A stretch of DNA of 64,000 nucleotides, from contig NZ_LNUA01000032.1 in assembly GCF_009764355.1 (NCBI RefSeq), forward strand, positions 620,001 to 684,000, in the 5' to 3' direction. Position numbers and translations under genes: made by a program. This document shows, piece by piece, positions 9,245-18,751 of this stretch (positions are counted from its first letter, which is position 1; each line of letters begins with the position of its first letter). This DNA is from Companilactobacillus bobalius. GTDB taxonomy: Bacteria; Bacillota; Bacilli; Lactobacillales; Lactobacillaceae. Under the pieces are notes generated by a model. The model had not been told where the DNA came from. It was given only the letters and a program-made list of their open reading frames with translations, and searched no databases.

Positions 9245-9289
9245 AAAAAAGGAGTAGTTATAACCATTTAGGTTACAACTACTCCTTTT
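9245..9289 (-). terminator. Terminator of the LacI-type regulator gene
   Basis: Near-perfect 16-bp stem (arms 9250-9265 and 9271-9286, core AGGAGTAGTT/AACTACTCCT) followed by T6 on the minus strand. Confidence 0.85.
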
Positions 9290-10289
9290 AGATACCTTTG
9301 ATACTTTGTCGTTCTTCTATACGAGTTGGAATCATCTGTTGAAGGTGTGCCAACTTCTTATGCTTCTTTATATCTTCAATTCTTTGTACTCCACTCTTGC
9401 CCATTTCAAAGAAATTTTGAGAAACACTTGTCAATTGTGGCTGTACGATCCTACACATTTCTGTACCGTCAATACTTACGATAGATAAATCTTCAGGAAC
9501 ATTCAATCCTAAATTTCTAGCTTTATTCAATAGACCAATTGCCACCATATCACTGACAGCAACAATACCAGTCAAGTCAGTATCTTTTCCATATTGATCC
9601 ATCGCCTTTTCGCCAGATAGATAACTGTAATCACCAGTCTGTATCCAATCTTCTTTTGAAACAATACCAGCTTCATCTAAAGCTCTCTTATAACCCTTTA
9701 ATCTTAAACGACCTGTATAGGGATATTTATCAATTCCAGCTAGGCCAATTTTTCGATGACCTTTATCAATTAATAATTTTGTTGCTTTATAACCAACTTC
9801 TTCATCATCTGAACTGATGAAAGGCCTTTTATCATCAAAAGCCATTGATAAGAAGCAATAAGGAATTTGTGATTCTTTCAATAATTTCAGATTATCTTCT
9901 CCAAGCGCTATCGAAAGTAATAATATTCCCATCACGGGTCTTTCAATGACCGTTAATAGAGCTCTTTTTTGTTCATCAGAATCGGCACTTCCGGCATAAA
10001 CTACTATCAAATCATAACCATGCTTTAGTGCTTCTTCTTGAATTCCATCAATTATTTCCCCAGCAAAATTGGTTTTTACAGAACTAACTACTGCTGCAAT
10101 TACGTTACTTTCTCTTTTTACCAGCTCAACGGCCGCTTGATTTTTTTTATATCCTAATTCCTCTGCGGCTTTTTTTACCTTCTCAGCCGTCAAAGAATTA
10201 TAATACTTAGTCTTATTAGACAAAACCCGAGAGACAGTGGACGGTGCTACTCCAACTTTATTTGCAATATCTTTTATTGTCGCTGACAT
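9288..10289 (-). CDS. malR: LacI-family regulator of maltose genes (MalR-like)
   Basis: 333 residues. LacI HTH at residues 4-24 (TIKDIANKVGVAPSTVSRVL), then a periplasmic-binding-protein-like effector domain (SDDEEVGYKATKLLIDKGH, GRLRLKGYKRAL, VAVSDMVAIGLLN, SIDGTEMCRIVQPQLTSV). It follows the transporter and glucosidase genes on the same strand and should bind the paired palindromes upstream of that operon (13471-13530), releasing them when maltose is present. The gene symbol is assigned by context and family, not by comparison. Confidence 0.75.
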   Translation of the reverse strand: MSATIKDIANKVGVAPSTVSRVLSNKTKYYNSLTAEKVKKAAEELGYKKNQAAVELVKRESNVIAAVVSSVKTNFAGEIIDGIQEEALKHGYDLIVVYAGSADSDEQKRALLTVIERPVMGILLLSIALGEDNLKLLKESQIPYCFLSMAFDDKRPFISSDDEEVGYKATKLLIDKGHRKIGLAGIDKYPYTGRLRLKGYKRALDEAGIVSKEDWIQTGDYSYLSGEKAMDQYGKDTDLTGIVAVSDMVAIGLLNKARNLGLNVPEDLSIVSIDGTEMCRIVQPQLTSVSQNFFEMGKSGVQRIEDIKKHKKLAHLQQMIPTRIEERQSIKGI

Positions 10290-10362
10290 TCATCCACCCT
10301 CTTTGTATTTGCTTACAACAATATTTTAATCGTTTACTTCACTTTTGAATAGTGAATTTTTA

Positions 10363-11739
10363 CTATTTACCTTCATGGACAATAGCTACTGAAAAGCCAC
10401 CAATTACCATAGCTACAAATCCAATAATCATCATCATGCTTTGGCTACTACCGACCATTGGGAAGATAACGAAACTTGCTAATGAACCAATAATTTGTGG
10501 TAAACAAACCGCAATATTGAATAATCCTAAGTATGATCCATTATTTTTACCATCTAATGATGTTGTTAACATAGTAAATGGCAATGTATTAATAGTAAAG
10601 TTACCAATTCCATATAATGCAAAGGCAATCAATGCAATCCACTGACTATGCGTAGTGGCAACAATAATGATACTGATAGCGTCAGCAAACAATCCTACTG
10701 AATACCATAATTTACGTTGATTAGCTTTTGTTTTGGCATAAAATAGTCCCCAGATCAAAGCTGCAACACTATAAAAGGCTGTCATAACACCATACCAATT
10801 ACCAGCTGCTTGGAATCCGGCAGATGCTGGATTAGTTGTGTGCCAAATATTATTGGCCATGGCACCTGTTGCGTATGTCCAAGTGTACATAATACCGATC
10901 CAACTAAATAATTGAACTACTGATAATTCCCAAAATGCTCTTGGAGCTTTCTTCAATAATTTCCATAAACTTGGTGTAACTTTTTGTGCATCTGACTTAA
11001 TCTTATGATACTTAGCATATGTTTCAGGATTATATTCCTTAACATTGAGAATTGTTACCACACTAGTAATCAATAACATAGCGGCACCAATTAAATATGC
11101 CCAAATAACAGTTAATGGAACTTGTCCTTTAGCAGCAGTATTTGCGATACCCATTTTTGTAAGTATAAATGGTAACAAGGCTGCTAAAATACCACCGGCA
11201 TAACTAAATATTTGTTGCCATGACCAAGCAAGGTTCTTTTGATCTTCGTTAACCATATCTCCGGCTAACATTTTGTATGGTGCTAAACAAACATTACTAA
11301 ATAAATCCATTAATGCAATCGCTATAGCCGCATAAATCAGTGCTGTCATTGATCCATATCCGAATCCAAATGATCCGGTAAATGGTAGTAATACCATAAC
11401 AACAACCGTTATCGGAGCACCTACAATTAAGTAGGGAATTCTTCTGCCCCAGCGAGTCCAAGTACTGTCAGAATACTTACCTAATAATGGTTGAACAAAC
11501 ATCCCTAATAGTGGTGGCAACAAGAAGAACCATCCCAAACTATTAGGATTAACACCAATTGTTTGAGTAATTCTACTCATTTGTGAACCTTGCAATGTAA
11601 ACGCCATATTGACACCAATACAACCAAAGGTCATTGCAAGGATTGTCTTCATTGGCAACTTTGGCAAAGCATTATCGAAGCCTAATGATTTTTCTTTTTT
11701 CTTAGCCGAAGTTGTTTTTACTTTTTCTGTTGACTCCAT
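10363..11739 (-). CDS. malT: MFS sugar transporter, GPH/SLC45-like (maltose or related disaccharide)
   Basis: 458 residues with twelve predicted helices. The conserved N-terminal section (FGCIGVNMAFTLQGSQMSR, then LGWFFLLPPLLGMFVQPLLG with YSDSTWTRWGRR) is diagnostic of the GPH-like MFS transporters that carry maltose or sucrose in lactobacilli. It lies 20 bases after the GH13 glucosidase in one operon, so proton-coupled uptake of maltose or isomaltose-like sugar is the likely role. A charged N-terminal tail (about 20 residues, rich in K) precedes helix 1. Confidence 0.8.
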   Translation of the reverse strand: MESTEKVKTTSAKKKEKSLGFDNALPKLPMKTILAMTFGCIGVNMAFTLQGSQMSRITQTIGVNPNSLGWFFLLPPLLGMFVQPLLGKYSDSTWTRWGRRIPYLIVGAPITVVVMVLLPFTGSFGFGYGSMTALIYAAIAIALMDLFSNVCLAPYKMLAGDMVNEDQKNLAWSWQQIFSYAGGILAALLPFILTKMGIANTAAKGQVPLTVIWAYLIGAAMLLITSVVTILNVKEYNPETYAKYHKIKSDAQKVTPSLWKLLKKAPRAFWELSVVQLFSWIGIMYTWTYATGAMANNIWHTTNPASAGFQAAGNWYGVMTAFYSVAALIWGLFYAKTKANQRKLWYSVGLFADAISIIIVATTHSQWIALIAFALYGIGNFTINTLPFTMLTTSLDGKNNGSYLGLFNIAVCLPQIIGSLASFVIFPMVGSSQSMMMIIGFVAMVIGGFSVAIVHEGK

Positions 11740-11759
11740 ATCTAGTTCCTTCTATCTTA

Positions 11760-13442
11760 TTAAAATTGATAAACTTTTGCTTCATATGGACGCAATGTAT
11801 CACCTTGAGAATCGGCATAATTGCTAATTAGTATCTTGGCATCTTCTGGAACATCAAAATGTCTCTTTAGTTTTTTATCCGTATAATTTAGTACTACCAA
11901 CAATGTTGTATCATTATCTTTTCTAGTGTAAGCATATACGTCAGGATCATTTTGATTGTCTTTAACCAAAGCATAACTACCATCAACCATGACAGGTAAT
12001 TCATGGCGTAGCTTAATTATCTTTTGATAATAGTAGAATATTGAATCCGGATCAGTCAAAGCTTTCTTTACATTAATTTCTTTATATTGTTTATTAATGT
12101 GTTCCCATGGTGTGCCGTCTGAGAATCCAGCATTATTGCTGTCATCCCATTGCATTGGAGTTCTAGCATTATCACGACTGTGCATTCCCATATACTTCAA
12201 CATTGTTTTCCCATCTAGAAGATGTTGTTCATCGACTATTTGGTGATATGCATTAATACTATCAAGATCCACGTAATCACTTAATTTATCAAAGTAAGCA
12301 TTTGTCATTCCAATTTCCTCTCCTTCAAATACGAAAGGAGTTCCCTGCTGGAAATGAAGCATAGTTGCTAACATCTTGGCACTTAAAACACGTTTCTCTT
12401 CAGTACTATCGTCACCAAAACGTGAAACAACTCTTGGTTGATCGTGATTATTCCAATATAATGAATTCCAAGCTTTACCAGCTAATGCTGTTTGCCATTT
12501 CGTCAAATTCTCACGAAGATCAGTAAGTGACGTCTTTTTATCGGACCAACGTCCCAGTGCTGGATTGGAATTGCTATCTAAACCCACATGTTCAAATTGG
12601 AAAACCATATCCAATTCTTTGCCATCTAGGTTGGAATATTTTTTAGCCTCGTCCGTTGTAACTGCTGGCGCTTCACCAACCGTAACCATCTTATGTTTGC
12701 TCATGACATTTTGATTCATTTCTTGTAAAAATTCGTGAATTCGATGTCCATTGGCAACGACTGGTTCTGGATTTCCATATAATTCATCAGGTGCTTTCTT
12801 AACATCAGGTAATCCTTCTGGCTTAGAAATGTAATTGATAACATCCATTCTGAAACCATCTACCCCTTTATCAGCCCACCAGTTCATCATGTCATAAACG
12901 GAATGACGAACATTTTTGTTTTCCCAATTCAAGTCGGGTTGTTGTGGAGCAAACAAGTGTAGATAATACTGACCAGTTTGTTCATCATATTTCCATGCTG
13001 GTCCTGTAAAGAATGAACCCCAATTATTTGGTGCTTTTCCATCTTTACCATCACGCCAAATATAATAATCACGATATGGATTATCTTTACCCTTCCGGGA
13101 TTCTTGGAACCATTTATGTTCATCTGATGTATGATTGACAACTAAATCCATCATAATCTTCAAGCCTAATTTGTGAGCCTTGCTGAGTAATTTATCAAAG
13201 TCTTCCATGTTACCAAAATCAGGATTAATTGCTCTATAATCCGAAATATCATAACCATTGTCGACTTGAGGTGATTTATAAATAGGACTCAACCACACAA
13301 TATCGACGCCTAGCTTTTTAATATAATCTAATCGTTTAGTAATACCTGGTAAATCTCCAATTCCATCGCCGTTACTATCTTGATAACTAGCTGGGTATAC
13401 TTGATATACAACTGCATTTTGCCACCATTTATTCAAAATCAA
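11760..13442 (-). CDS. malL: GH13 alpha-glucosidase / oligo-1,6-glucosidase (MalL type)
   Basis: 560 residues from a TTG start at 13442 with GAGG upstream; the nearby ATG at 13446 is out of frame and stops at once. GH13 regions are all visible: DLVVNHTSDEH, nucleophile Asp in DGFRMDVINYISK, acid/base Glu in TVGEAPA, and transition-state Asp in NNHDQPR. Length and the QPDLNW motif fit the GH13_31 group, which hydrolyses maltose, isomaltose or related oligosaccharides in the cytoplasm. First gene of the operon behind the twin-operator promoter. Confidence 0.9.
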   Translation of the reverse strand: MILNKWWQNAVVYQVYPASYQDSNGDGIGDLPGITKRLDYIKKLGVDIVWLSPIYKSPQVDNGYDISDYRAINPDFGNMEDFDKLLSKAHKLGLKIMMDLVVNHTSDEHKWFQESRKGKDNPYRDYYIWRDGKDGKAPNNWGSFFTGPAWKYDEQTGQYYLHLFAPQQPDLNWENKNVRHSVYDMMNWWADKGVDGFRMDVINYISKPEGLPDVKKAPDELYGNPEPVVANGHRIHEFLQEMNQNVMSKHKMVTVGEAPAVTTDEAKKYSNLDGKELDMVFQFEHVGLDSNSNPALGRWSDKKTSLTDLRENLTKWQTALAGKAWNSLYWNNHDQPRVVSRFGDDSTEEKRVLSAKMLATMLHFQQGTPFVFEGEEIGMTNAYFDKLSDYVDLDSINAYHQIVDEQHLLDGKTMLKYMGMHSRDNARTPMQWDDSNNAGFSDGTPWEHINKQYKEINVKKALTDPDSIFYYYQKIIKLRHELPVMVDGSYALVKDNQNDPDVYAYTRKDNDTTLLVVLNYTDKKLKRHFDVPEDAKILISNYADSQGDTLRPYEAKVYQF

Positions 13443-13470
13443 TCATCCTCGCTTTAATTATTTTAGCAAA

Positions 13471-13530
13471 GCAAACGTTTGCGTAATTTAATGTAAGCCC
13501 TTGCAGATATTTTGTCAAGCAAACGTTTGC
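13471..13530 (-). promoter_or_regulatory. Maltose promoter flanked by two identical palindromes
   Basis: On the minus strand TTGACA (13518-13513), 17-bp spacer, TACATT (13495-13490). Two copies of the perfect palindrome GCAAACGTTTGC lie at 13519-13530, touching the -35 box, and 13471-13482, just after the start site; their centres are 48 bp apart. The sequence suits a LacI-family repressor (MalR) and resembles CcpA cre sites, so both could bind. Confidence 0.85.
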
Positions 13531-13542
13531 GTAAAAAGACAA

Positions 13543-13586
13543 TTTTAAAACTAAAATAGCCCACGGTGCTTAGCCGCGAGCTATTA
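13543..13586 (-). terminator. Terminator of the 13670-14035 XRE gene
   Basis: 12-bp stem with two G-U type mismatches (arms 13555-13566 and 13574-13585) followed by a T-rich tail on the minus strand; it sits between the XRE gene and the maltose promoter and insulates the latter. Confidence 0.6.
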
Positions 13587-13669
13587 TTTATTTTATAAAA
13601 ATAATTTTATCTAGTAATTTGAATTCAATAGAATTTCTCGTATCACGTTACCATGGGTAAAAACATGAA

Positions 13670-14035
13670 TCAGTGTATAAACATTACTCCCCAAAATAGA
13701 ACAATGGCTAACAAAACAATCACCCAAGGATTCTTCGACAAAAAATCCCAAAAATTCATTTTGCCATATTTTCTGACATACTTATTATGAATCGGATCAA
13801 ACGTGAATTCATTTGGATCAATCTTTGAATTCTCCTGCTTTCCTAAAACCAAAGCATCTAAGCTAACATTAAATATATCAGATAACTTAACTAAGTTATT
13901 CATATCAGGTGTCGACTCACCTGACTCCCACTTCGAAATAGCTTGTCTAGTCACATACAATTTACCGGCCAACTCATCTTGGGTAATTCCACGATCAGTT
14001 CTATATTTCTTTAATTGATTTGAAAACTCAATCAT
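13670..14035 (-). CDS. XRE-family regulator with C-terminal membrane anchor
   Basis: 121 residues from the ATG at 14035 (purine-rich site GGGCGGGA upstream; an upstream TTG would fall in that site). Residues 1-60 are a Cro/C1 HTH (LKKYRTDRGITQDELAGKLY, then VTRQAISKWESGES). After a linker comes a single C-terminal hydrophobic helix (about 100-118). The layout is that of small membrane-tethered XRE regulators common in lactobacilli. The 13600-13669 stretch downstream holds nothing I recognise. Target unknown. Confidence 0.8.
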   Translation of the reverse strand: MIEFSNQLKKYRTDRGITQDELAGKLYVTRQAISKWESGESTPDMNNLVKLSDIFNVSLDALVLGKQENSKIDPNEFTFDPIHNKYVRKYGKMNFWDFLSKNPWVIVLLAIVLFWGVMFIH

Positions 14036-14354
14036 CTTCAATCCCGCCCTCTACACAAATTTCATCTTCATAATTATATTTTCGTATAGCCGTTAACCAT
14101 AAACAAGCAAAAAATCAATCATATTTGCGTTTAAAAATCATTAACTAGCGCAACTTTAGTTTGCGGAACTAATTATTGATGCTGATAAATCAGACTTTGA
14201 TGGTTTGCTTTCTAAGTTGCACCATGCATAACGTCGTTACAATATCATTTATCTAATTTAAAAAAATATATCCATATTAATTTATATTAAATTGACCCTG
14301 TCATCATTCTTATAATAAAGCGATAATACTTGTAATAAATTATTAGGAGTCTCT
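14036..14354. other. Intergenic region between divergent XRE and lipoprotein genes
   Basis: 319 AT-rich bases. A TATAAT at about 14309-14314 with TTAAAT 18 bases upstream could drive the lipoprotein gene. Short repeats of a TAGTTTGCGGAACTAA type lie near 14157-14175. No ORF or RNA structure that I can support. Confidence 0.4.
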
Positions 14355-15491
14355 ATGCGTAAATCAAGTCTATTTATTTTAACCTTTATTTTATTTTTTA
14401 TTTCTGGGTGTAGTATTGCTAAACATAAGTCCACTTCCTATGATATTAAAACGAACACCAAAAAAATCATCAATGCTGATTCCAAAACTTGGATTTTCAA
14501 CGAAGCCATTAATTCTAAACAAACCAGATTTGGAGTTTCCGGCAAAATGGATACTTCCGTCGTAACTAAAGCCAATGATTTAGATTTATGGACTACTTCA
14601 AAAGGTGAATTCAAATCTATTGCTACAGGATACAAACAAACATCTTTCTCCGAATGGAAGAAACTATCACGTAAACAATATATGGAATCATACCAAAAAA
14701 AGCTTCACTATATGTCTGTCAAACAAGTTAATGAAGCTCTGAAAGCTCTAGGTGCTAAATTCGAAATTAGTAAGATGACTGATCTTATTTTTCTAAAACC
14801 TGAAATTGGTGATTTAATGCTAAATCAGGCATTTGTTGCTAAAGGTCACAAACTATATGCCATTGATATTCAATACATGGATGTTGAGCAAACCACCACT
14901 ATTGAACGTGGTAAATCCTTTGTTGACACCCAAAACAAAAAATCAGCTAAACATTTAGATGTAAGCAATCTTAATGGAACTTGGATTGCTCCTGAAACAA
15001 CGACTAGTGCCAATGATTCTGGAAAGCTTTTAGTAAAGGATGGTTACCTTTATCAACACCGTTATAGTAGTTTTGAACGTTCAGCTATTCAGGATTTGAG
15101 TAAATATTCACTAATCTCTTTAAATCAAAATTCAACTTATGCCTTACAAAAAAGAGAAGCTGCTCAAGCTGGGTATCAGTTATCACGTGACACTGTCGCT
15201 AGTGGTGATAGTCTTGGTTATTTATATCTCTTTACTAACAAAAAAGAATTGATCCGAATCGGCGCTGGTCAAACAACAAAATACCAAAAAACAAGTGACA
15301 CTATTTCTTCAACTGATCTACCACAAAACCAAGTCGATATTTTCACTAGAGTTGATACTGCCAATCCTAAAAATGCTGCTTCAACCATAACTACTAAAGC
15401 GGGTCCCTCTGTTGTCGGTATTAGTTCCAGTATTAAATATTTAACTGATTCTGAGGCTGGTCAAATTATCAACGAACAAGTAGCCCAATAA
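14355..15491 (+). CDS. Secreted lipoprotein, unknown function
   Basis: 378 residues with a classical lipoprotein signal: basic start MRKSS, hydrophobic core, and lipobox FISGC with the modified Cys at residue 19. The mature part is soluble, rich in Lys, Ser and Thr. It has a distinct second half starting about residue 205 (LDVSNLNGTWIAPE) that resembles a small lipocalin or calycin-like opening, but this is only an impression. No partner in an operon; a terminator follows at once. The ribosome site is TAGGAG. Confidence 0.7.
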   Translation: MRKSSLFILTFILFFISGCSIAKHKSTSYDIKTNTKKIINADSKTWIFNEAINSKQTRFGVSGKMDTSVVTKANDLDLWTTSKGEFKSIATGYKQTSFSEWKKLSRKQYMESYQKKLHYMSVKQVNEALKALGAKFEISKMTDLIFLKPEIGDLMLNQAFVAKGHKLYAIDIQYMDVEQTTTIERGKSFVDTQNKKSAKHLDVSNLNGTWIAPETTTSANDSGKLLVKDGYLYQHRYSSFERSAIQDLSKYSLISLNQNSTYALQKREAAQAGYQLSRDTVASGDSLGYLYLFTNKKELIRIGAGQTTKYQKTSDTISSTDLPQNQVDIFTRVDTANPKNAASTITTKAGPSVVGISSSIKYLTDSEAGQIINEQVAQ

Positions 15492-15497
15492 ACTGTC

Positions 15498-15537
15498 AAA
15501 GGACACATAATCCGTAAATAGATTATGTGTCCTTTTC
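15498..15537 (+). terminator. Terminator of the lipoprotein gene
   Basis: Perfect 14-bp stem AAGGACACATAATC/GATTATGTGTCCTT (15499-15512 and 15521-15534) with 8-base loop, then TT-rich tail. Confidence 0.9.
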
Positions 15538-15540
15538 GTC

Positions 15541-15812
15541 TAATTACTGTTTATGATATGAAAAGTATCGTTTACGACAAAATGCATTAATTACCTATTC
15601 GTTGCATAAAATATATATGGAAAGGGTGATTAATGGAACTGGATTTTATCGACCTCTAAGTTATCATTTATTGTCTAAGAATTATTAAAGAAATGAAAGA
15701 TTTATCATTATCCAACTATATTTCACCTAAAATCATAGACATAAAGGGTAAGTTACAGGGTCACCTATTTATTTTTTAGAAATTATATTTTTCACATTAA
15801 GGGGATACAAAA
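15541..15812. other. Upstream region of the SLAP-repeat gene
   Basis: 272 bases. Only tiny ORFs are present (for example 22 codons from about 15619) and none has credible coding character. A long untranslated leader for the surface-protein gene is possible; AAGGGG at 15801-15806 is its ribosome site. Confidence 0.4.
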
Positions 15813-17105
15813 ATGAATAAGAAAAGAATCATCTTAGCTTCAACACTAGCTGTTTTAATAGCACCAACAGTTTTAGGAAACATTTCAAATAATGCAACCC
15901 CTCCAGTTCAAGCTGCCACAACTACTACAGACAATACCATTAAAAATCCAATTGGTACTGTTGATTATGGTGGTGCCTACACCGTTGATGCCAATGGTAA
16001 GCAAACAAGTCTCTTCCTTTCTGGTAAATCATCTTGGAAATTAGGTAAATCTGTTCTTATCAATGGACAAAGATATTATGAAGTTGCTACTAACAATTAC
16101 ATTAGTTCCGAACACATTACTCTTACTGATGGTATGCCCGTTGTAAATCCAACTATGGTTAAACCAGCTGTTGATAATCAAATCGGTACTTTGAGCTATG
16201 CCGTTAAATTAGTTGATGCTCAAGGAAATCCAACTGGTAGAACTTTACCTGCCGGCTCATCTTGGAGATTAGGCAACATGTACAATATTGGCATGAATAC
16301 CTACTATCAAGTTGGAAATAACGAATATGCACTTGAAAATGGCATTAAAACAAGCATTGCTAAGCCTGCTAACAACCAAAGCAACACTAACACAAGTACT
16401 GATACTAACGCTTCAGGTCAAATTGGTACGGTAACTTACCCTGCACAAATTGTAGACGAAACTGGTCATTTATCTGGAGTAACTCTACCTGTTGGTTCTT
16501 CTTGGAAGTTAGGCAAAGTTATCGGTATTGGTATGAATAACTATTATCAAGTTGCTACTAATGAATACGTACCTGTTAAAAATATTCAGGTCAAAGGTAC
16601 TTCAAATACCGTTGGACAAAGTACCCCTGTAAATACAACTATCAATTTGTACAGTGCTTCATACATTCTTGATGATAATGGTAATAATACTGGTAAAACT
16701 CTACCAGCTGGCTCTTCATGGCATACTGATCAGAAAAAGACAATGAATCATTATATCTATTATCGTGTCGCAACTAATCAATGGGTAACTAACGGTGGCT
16801 ATGAAGGCAGTTCCAATAGTATCTACTCCAACGGTCCTATTACCATTACTCTAAATAAAGATATTACACTGTATGACACTTCAACTAACTCGTTAACTAG
16901 AACACTTCCAAAAGGTAGTTCTTGGAGAGTTAACCGCTCCGTTCAAAATAGTAAGGGTCAATACTTTGTTCAAGTTTCAACTAACGAATGGCTCCCCTTC
17001 AATGACGGATCGATTCAAGATTATGCTGGTGGTAATACAATTGTAAGTGGCTTAAAGTATGCTGCTGCGATTGAACCAACTTTTGCTACTGACGTAATTA
17101 AATAG
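15813..17105 (+). CDS. Secreted surface protein with five SLAP-like repeats
   Basis: 430 residues. A signal peptide (basic MNKKR, hydrophobic core, cleavage likely after VQA at residue 34 to 35) is followed by about five repeats of 60-70 residues. Each has a beta-strand pair, a core of the form LPAGSSWRLG or GKSSWKLG, and an end like YYQVATNEYV. This is the SLAP / S-layer-homology style domain of lactobacilli that binds cell wall polymers non-covalently. No catalytic domain is visible, so it may be a wall-associated structural or adhesion protein. It lacks LPxTG. A relative with two repeats lies at 43693-44220. Confidence 0.85.
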   Translation: MNKKRIILASTLAVLIAPTVLGNISNNATPPVQAATTTTDNTIKNPIGTVDYGGAYTVDANGKQTSLFLSGKSSWKLGKSVLINGQRYYEVATNNYISSEHITLTDGMPVVNPTMVKPAVDNQIGTLSYAVKLVDAQGNPTGRTLPAGSSWRLGNMYNIGMNTYYQVGNNEYALENGIKTSIAKPANNQSNTNTSTDTNASGQIGTVTYPAQIVDETGHLSGVTLPVGSSWKLGKVIGIGMNNYYQVATNEYVPVKNIQVKGTSNTVGQSTPVNTTINLYSASYILDDNGNNTGKTLPAGSSWHTDQKKTMNHYIYYRVATNQWVTNGGYEGSSNSIYSNGPITITLNKDITLYDTSTNSLTRTLPKGSSWRVNRSVQNSKGQYFVQVSTNEWLPFNDGSIQDYAGGNTIVSGLKYAAAIEPTFATDVIK

Positions 17106-17121
17106 TTTTTAACACACTATG

Positions 17122-17196
17122 AAAAACAGCATCTTTTTAGAAAACTCAATACACTCTGTATGTATTAAGCAATCAAAATTGATGTTGTTTTTTATT
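17122..17196 (+). terminator. Terminator with a long loop after the SLAP gene
   Basis: Arms AAAACAGCATC (17123-17133) and GATGTTGTTTT (17181-17191) pair over 11 bp with one G-U, separated by 47 bases, followed by TTTATTTT. Confidence 0.55.
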
Positions 17197-17282
17197 TTGA
17201 ACTGAAATATCTTTTCGATTGTAAAGCATACATCTTTAATTTATATTACGAATACGCAAATAAAAATTAAGTTGGTGATCTT

Positions 17283-18059
17283 TTGCAAACAAATTATAAA
17301 GGAAACGTATTTTTTGATCTAGACGGAACCCTACTAAATAACCAATCTCAAGTCGAAGATTCAGTTGCTTCTGCTGTTCGTCAGTTAAAGGAAAATGATT
17401 ATTTACCTGTTATCTGTACTGGACGTGCGCCTATTGAAATTGAAGCAGCCACAAGTGTTACTGGTATTGATACTTACGTTACCTTAAACGGTGCCTTGGT
17501 CGAATCTCAAGGTAAAACCATTTATAGCAATGATATTAAACCTGACGTAATCAAAAATATAATAGATATGGCTCATAAAAATGGCGATTCCCTCTTTATG
17601 CATGCACACACTAGAAACTCTTTGAGTGCTCAAACGCCCTTTATTAAAGAGTTCTTTCATGCACTAAAACTAGAAATTCCTGAAATTGATCCTGATTTCT
17701 ACAAGAAAGACGCTATTCCAATGTTCGTTGTCATTACTGATGATGACGGTAAAAAATATCAAAAAGAATTTCCTGAACTTCAAATCTATAATACTGGCTA
17801 CCATTCGCTCGATACAGTTGCCAAAGGTGTCTCTAAAATGAGCGGTATCAAACACTTACTTGAAGAATTAAATATGAAAGATAAAACAGTCTATGCTTTT
17901 GGTGATGGTGCTAATGATATTCCAATGATTGAATTTGCTGACTACGGTATTGCAATGGCAAATGGCATTAATGAAGTTAAAGACATCGCGACTTACATTA
18001 CTACTGAAAACATTAATGGTGGCATCGTGAAAGGTTTAAAGCATTTCAATCTGATTTAA
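17283..18059 (+). CDS. HAD-superfamily Cof-type phosphatase
   Basis: 258 residues from a TTG start, with GGTGAT upstream. HAD motif I FFDLDGTLL at residues 11-19, motif II ICTGRAP, and motif III/IV in AFGDGANDIPMIEFADYGIAMANG. The C2-type cap between residues 85 and 190 places it in the Cof/YbiV group, which dephosphorylates sugar phosphates, FMN or nucleotides in the cytoplasm. Its end overlaps the end of the convergent XRE gene by four bases. Confidence 0.85.
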   Translation: MQTNYKGNVFFDLDGTLLNNQSQVEDSVASAVRQLKENDYLPVICTGRAPIEIEAATSVTGIDTYVTLNGALVESQGKTIYSNDIKPDVIKNIIDMAHKNGDSLFMHAHTRNSLSAQTPFIKEFFHALKLEIPEIDPDFYKKDAIPMFVVITDDDGKKYQKEFPELQIYNTGYHSLDTVAKGVSKMSGIKHLLEELNMKDKTVYAFGDGANDIPMIEFADYGIAMANGINEVKDIATYITTENINGGIVKGLKHFNLI

Positions 18060-18634
18060 TTCGTAATCAATTTTGTGACAATCAAAACAACTAATGCCAA
18101 TACTAAAGTAATAATTGTTGATCCAACTATCATCAAAAGCTGCTCTTTCCAATAACCTTTTTGACTCTTTAACCTTTCTTCAGGATTAAGGCTCTTATTC
18201 TCTGTAAAGGCTACAATTTCTTTAAAGGTCTTAATATTGTGTCTCTTCTTAATTAGCTCCACTTTAATAGAAGCCCCCATACCGATTGCTAATAAGACAA
18301 TGGTTATACCAAGGCCCCACCATGACAAAGTGTAGGTCAGTGGAATTCCAACCACTACTCCTAAAATTAGAAAGATTAGCATGACGCCCGTCCAAACACC
18401 TGTAGTATGAATATCGATTTCTTTTCGCATAACTCCGACATCCCCTTTTATCAGTTCATCTATAGAGATATGGAATAATGTACTCAAAATAAGTAGATTC
18501 TCAATATCGGGATAACTCTTGTTATTCTCCCAATTAGAAATTGTTTGCCGAGAAACATAAATCTTATCAGCTAATTCTTCTTGGGAAAAGTTAAATTGCT
18601 TTCGATATTTTCTGATTTCCCAAGGGAAATTTAT
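18056..18634 (-). CDS. XRE-family regulator with two C-terminal helices; ATA start proposed
   Basis: 192 residues if translation starts at ATA (18634-18632). HTH: IRKYRKQFNFSQEELADK and VSRQTISNWENNKSYPD, continuing in frame into IENLLILSTLFHISIDELI and a C-terminal half with helices at about 85-125 and 160-190. No ATG, GTG or TTG lies before the HTH; an upstream TAA (18643-18641) bounds the frame. The ATA sits exactly where homologues have ATG and has a GGGGG site in front. Either a rare ATA start or loss of the start; translation from the later ATG (18487) would lack the HTH. Confidence 0.65.
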   Translation of the reverse strand: MNFPWEIRKYRKQFNFSQEELADKIYVSRQTISNWENNKSYPDIENLLILSTLFHISIDELIKGDVGVMRKEIDIHTTGVWTGVMLIFLILGVVVGIPLTYTLSWWGLGITIVLLAIGMGASIKVELIKKRHNIKTFKEIVAFTENKSLNPEERLKSQKGYWKEQLLMIVGSTIITLVLALVVLIVTKLITN

Positions 18635-18751
18635 TGACCCTTACCCCCTTAATTATTTAGATTAAACTGTCGGGAGTTATTCCACTATCAAAGTTATTTG
18701 ACATCGACCATTTTAAAGACATAACGGTGTTATATTATTTTAATCGAAACT

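Noticed and set aside
13442..13446. ATG at 13446 as the start of the alpha-glucosidase
   Set aside because: It is in another frame and runs into TAA after five codons; the TTG at 13442 is in frame with the enzyme.
15615..15690. Short ORF upstream of the SLAP gene
   Set aside because: 22 codons; GAAAGGGTG lies inside it rather than in front, and the amino-acid pattern is not protein-like.
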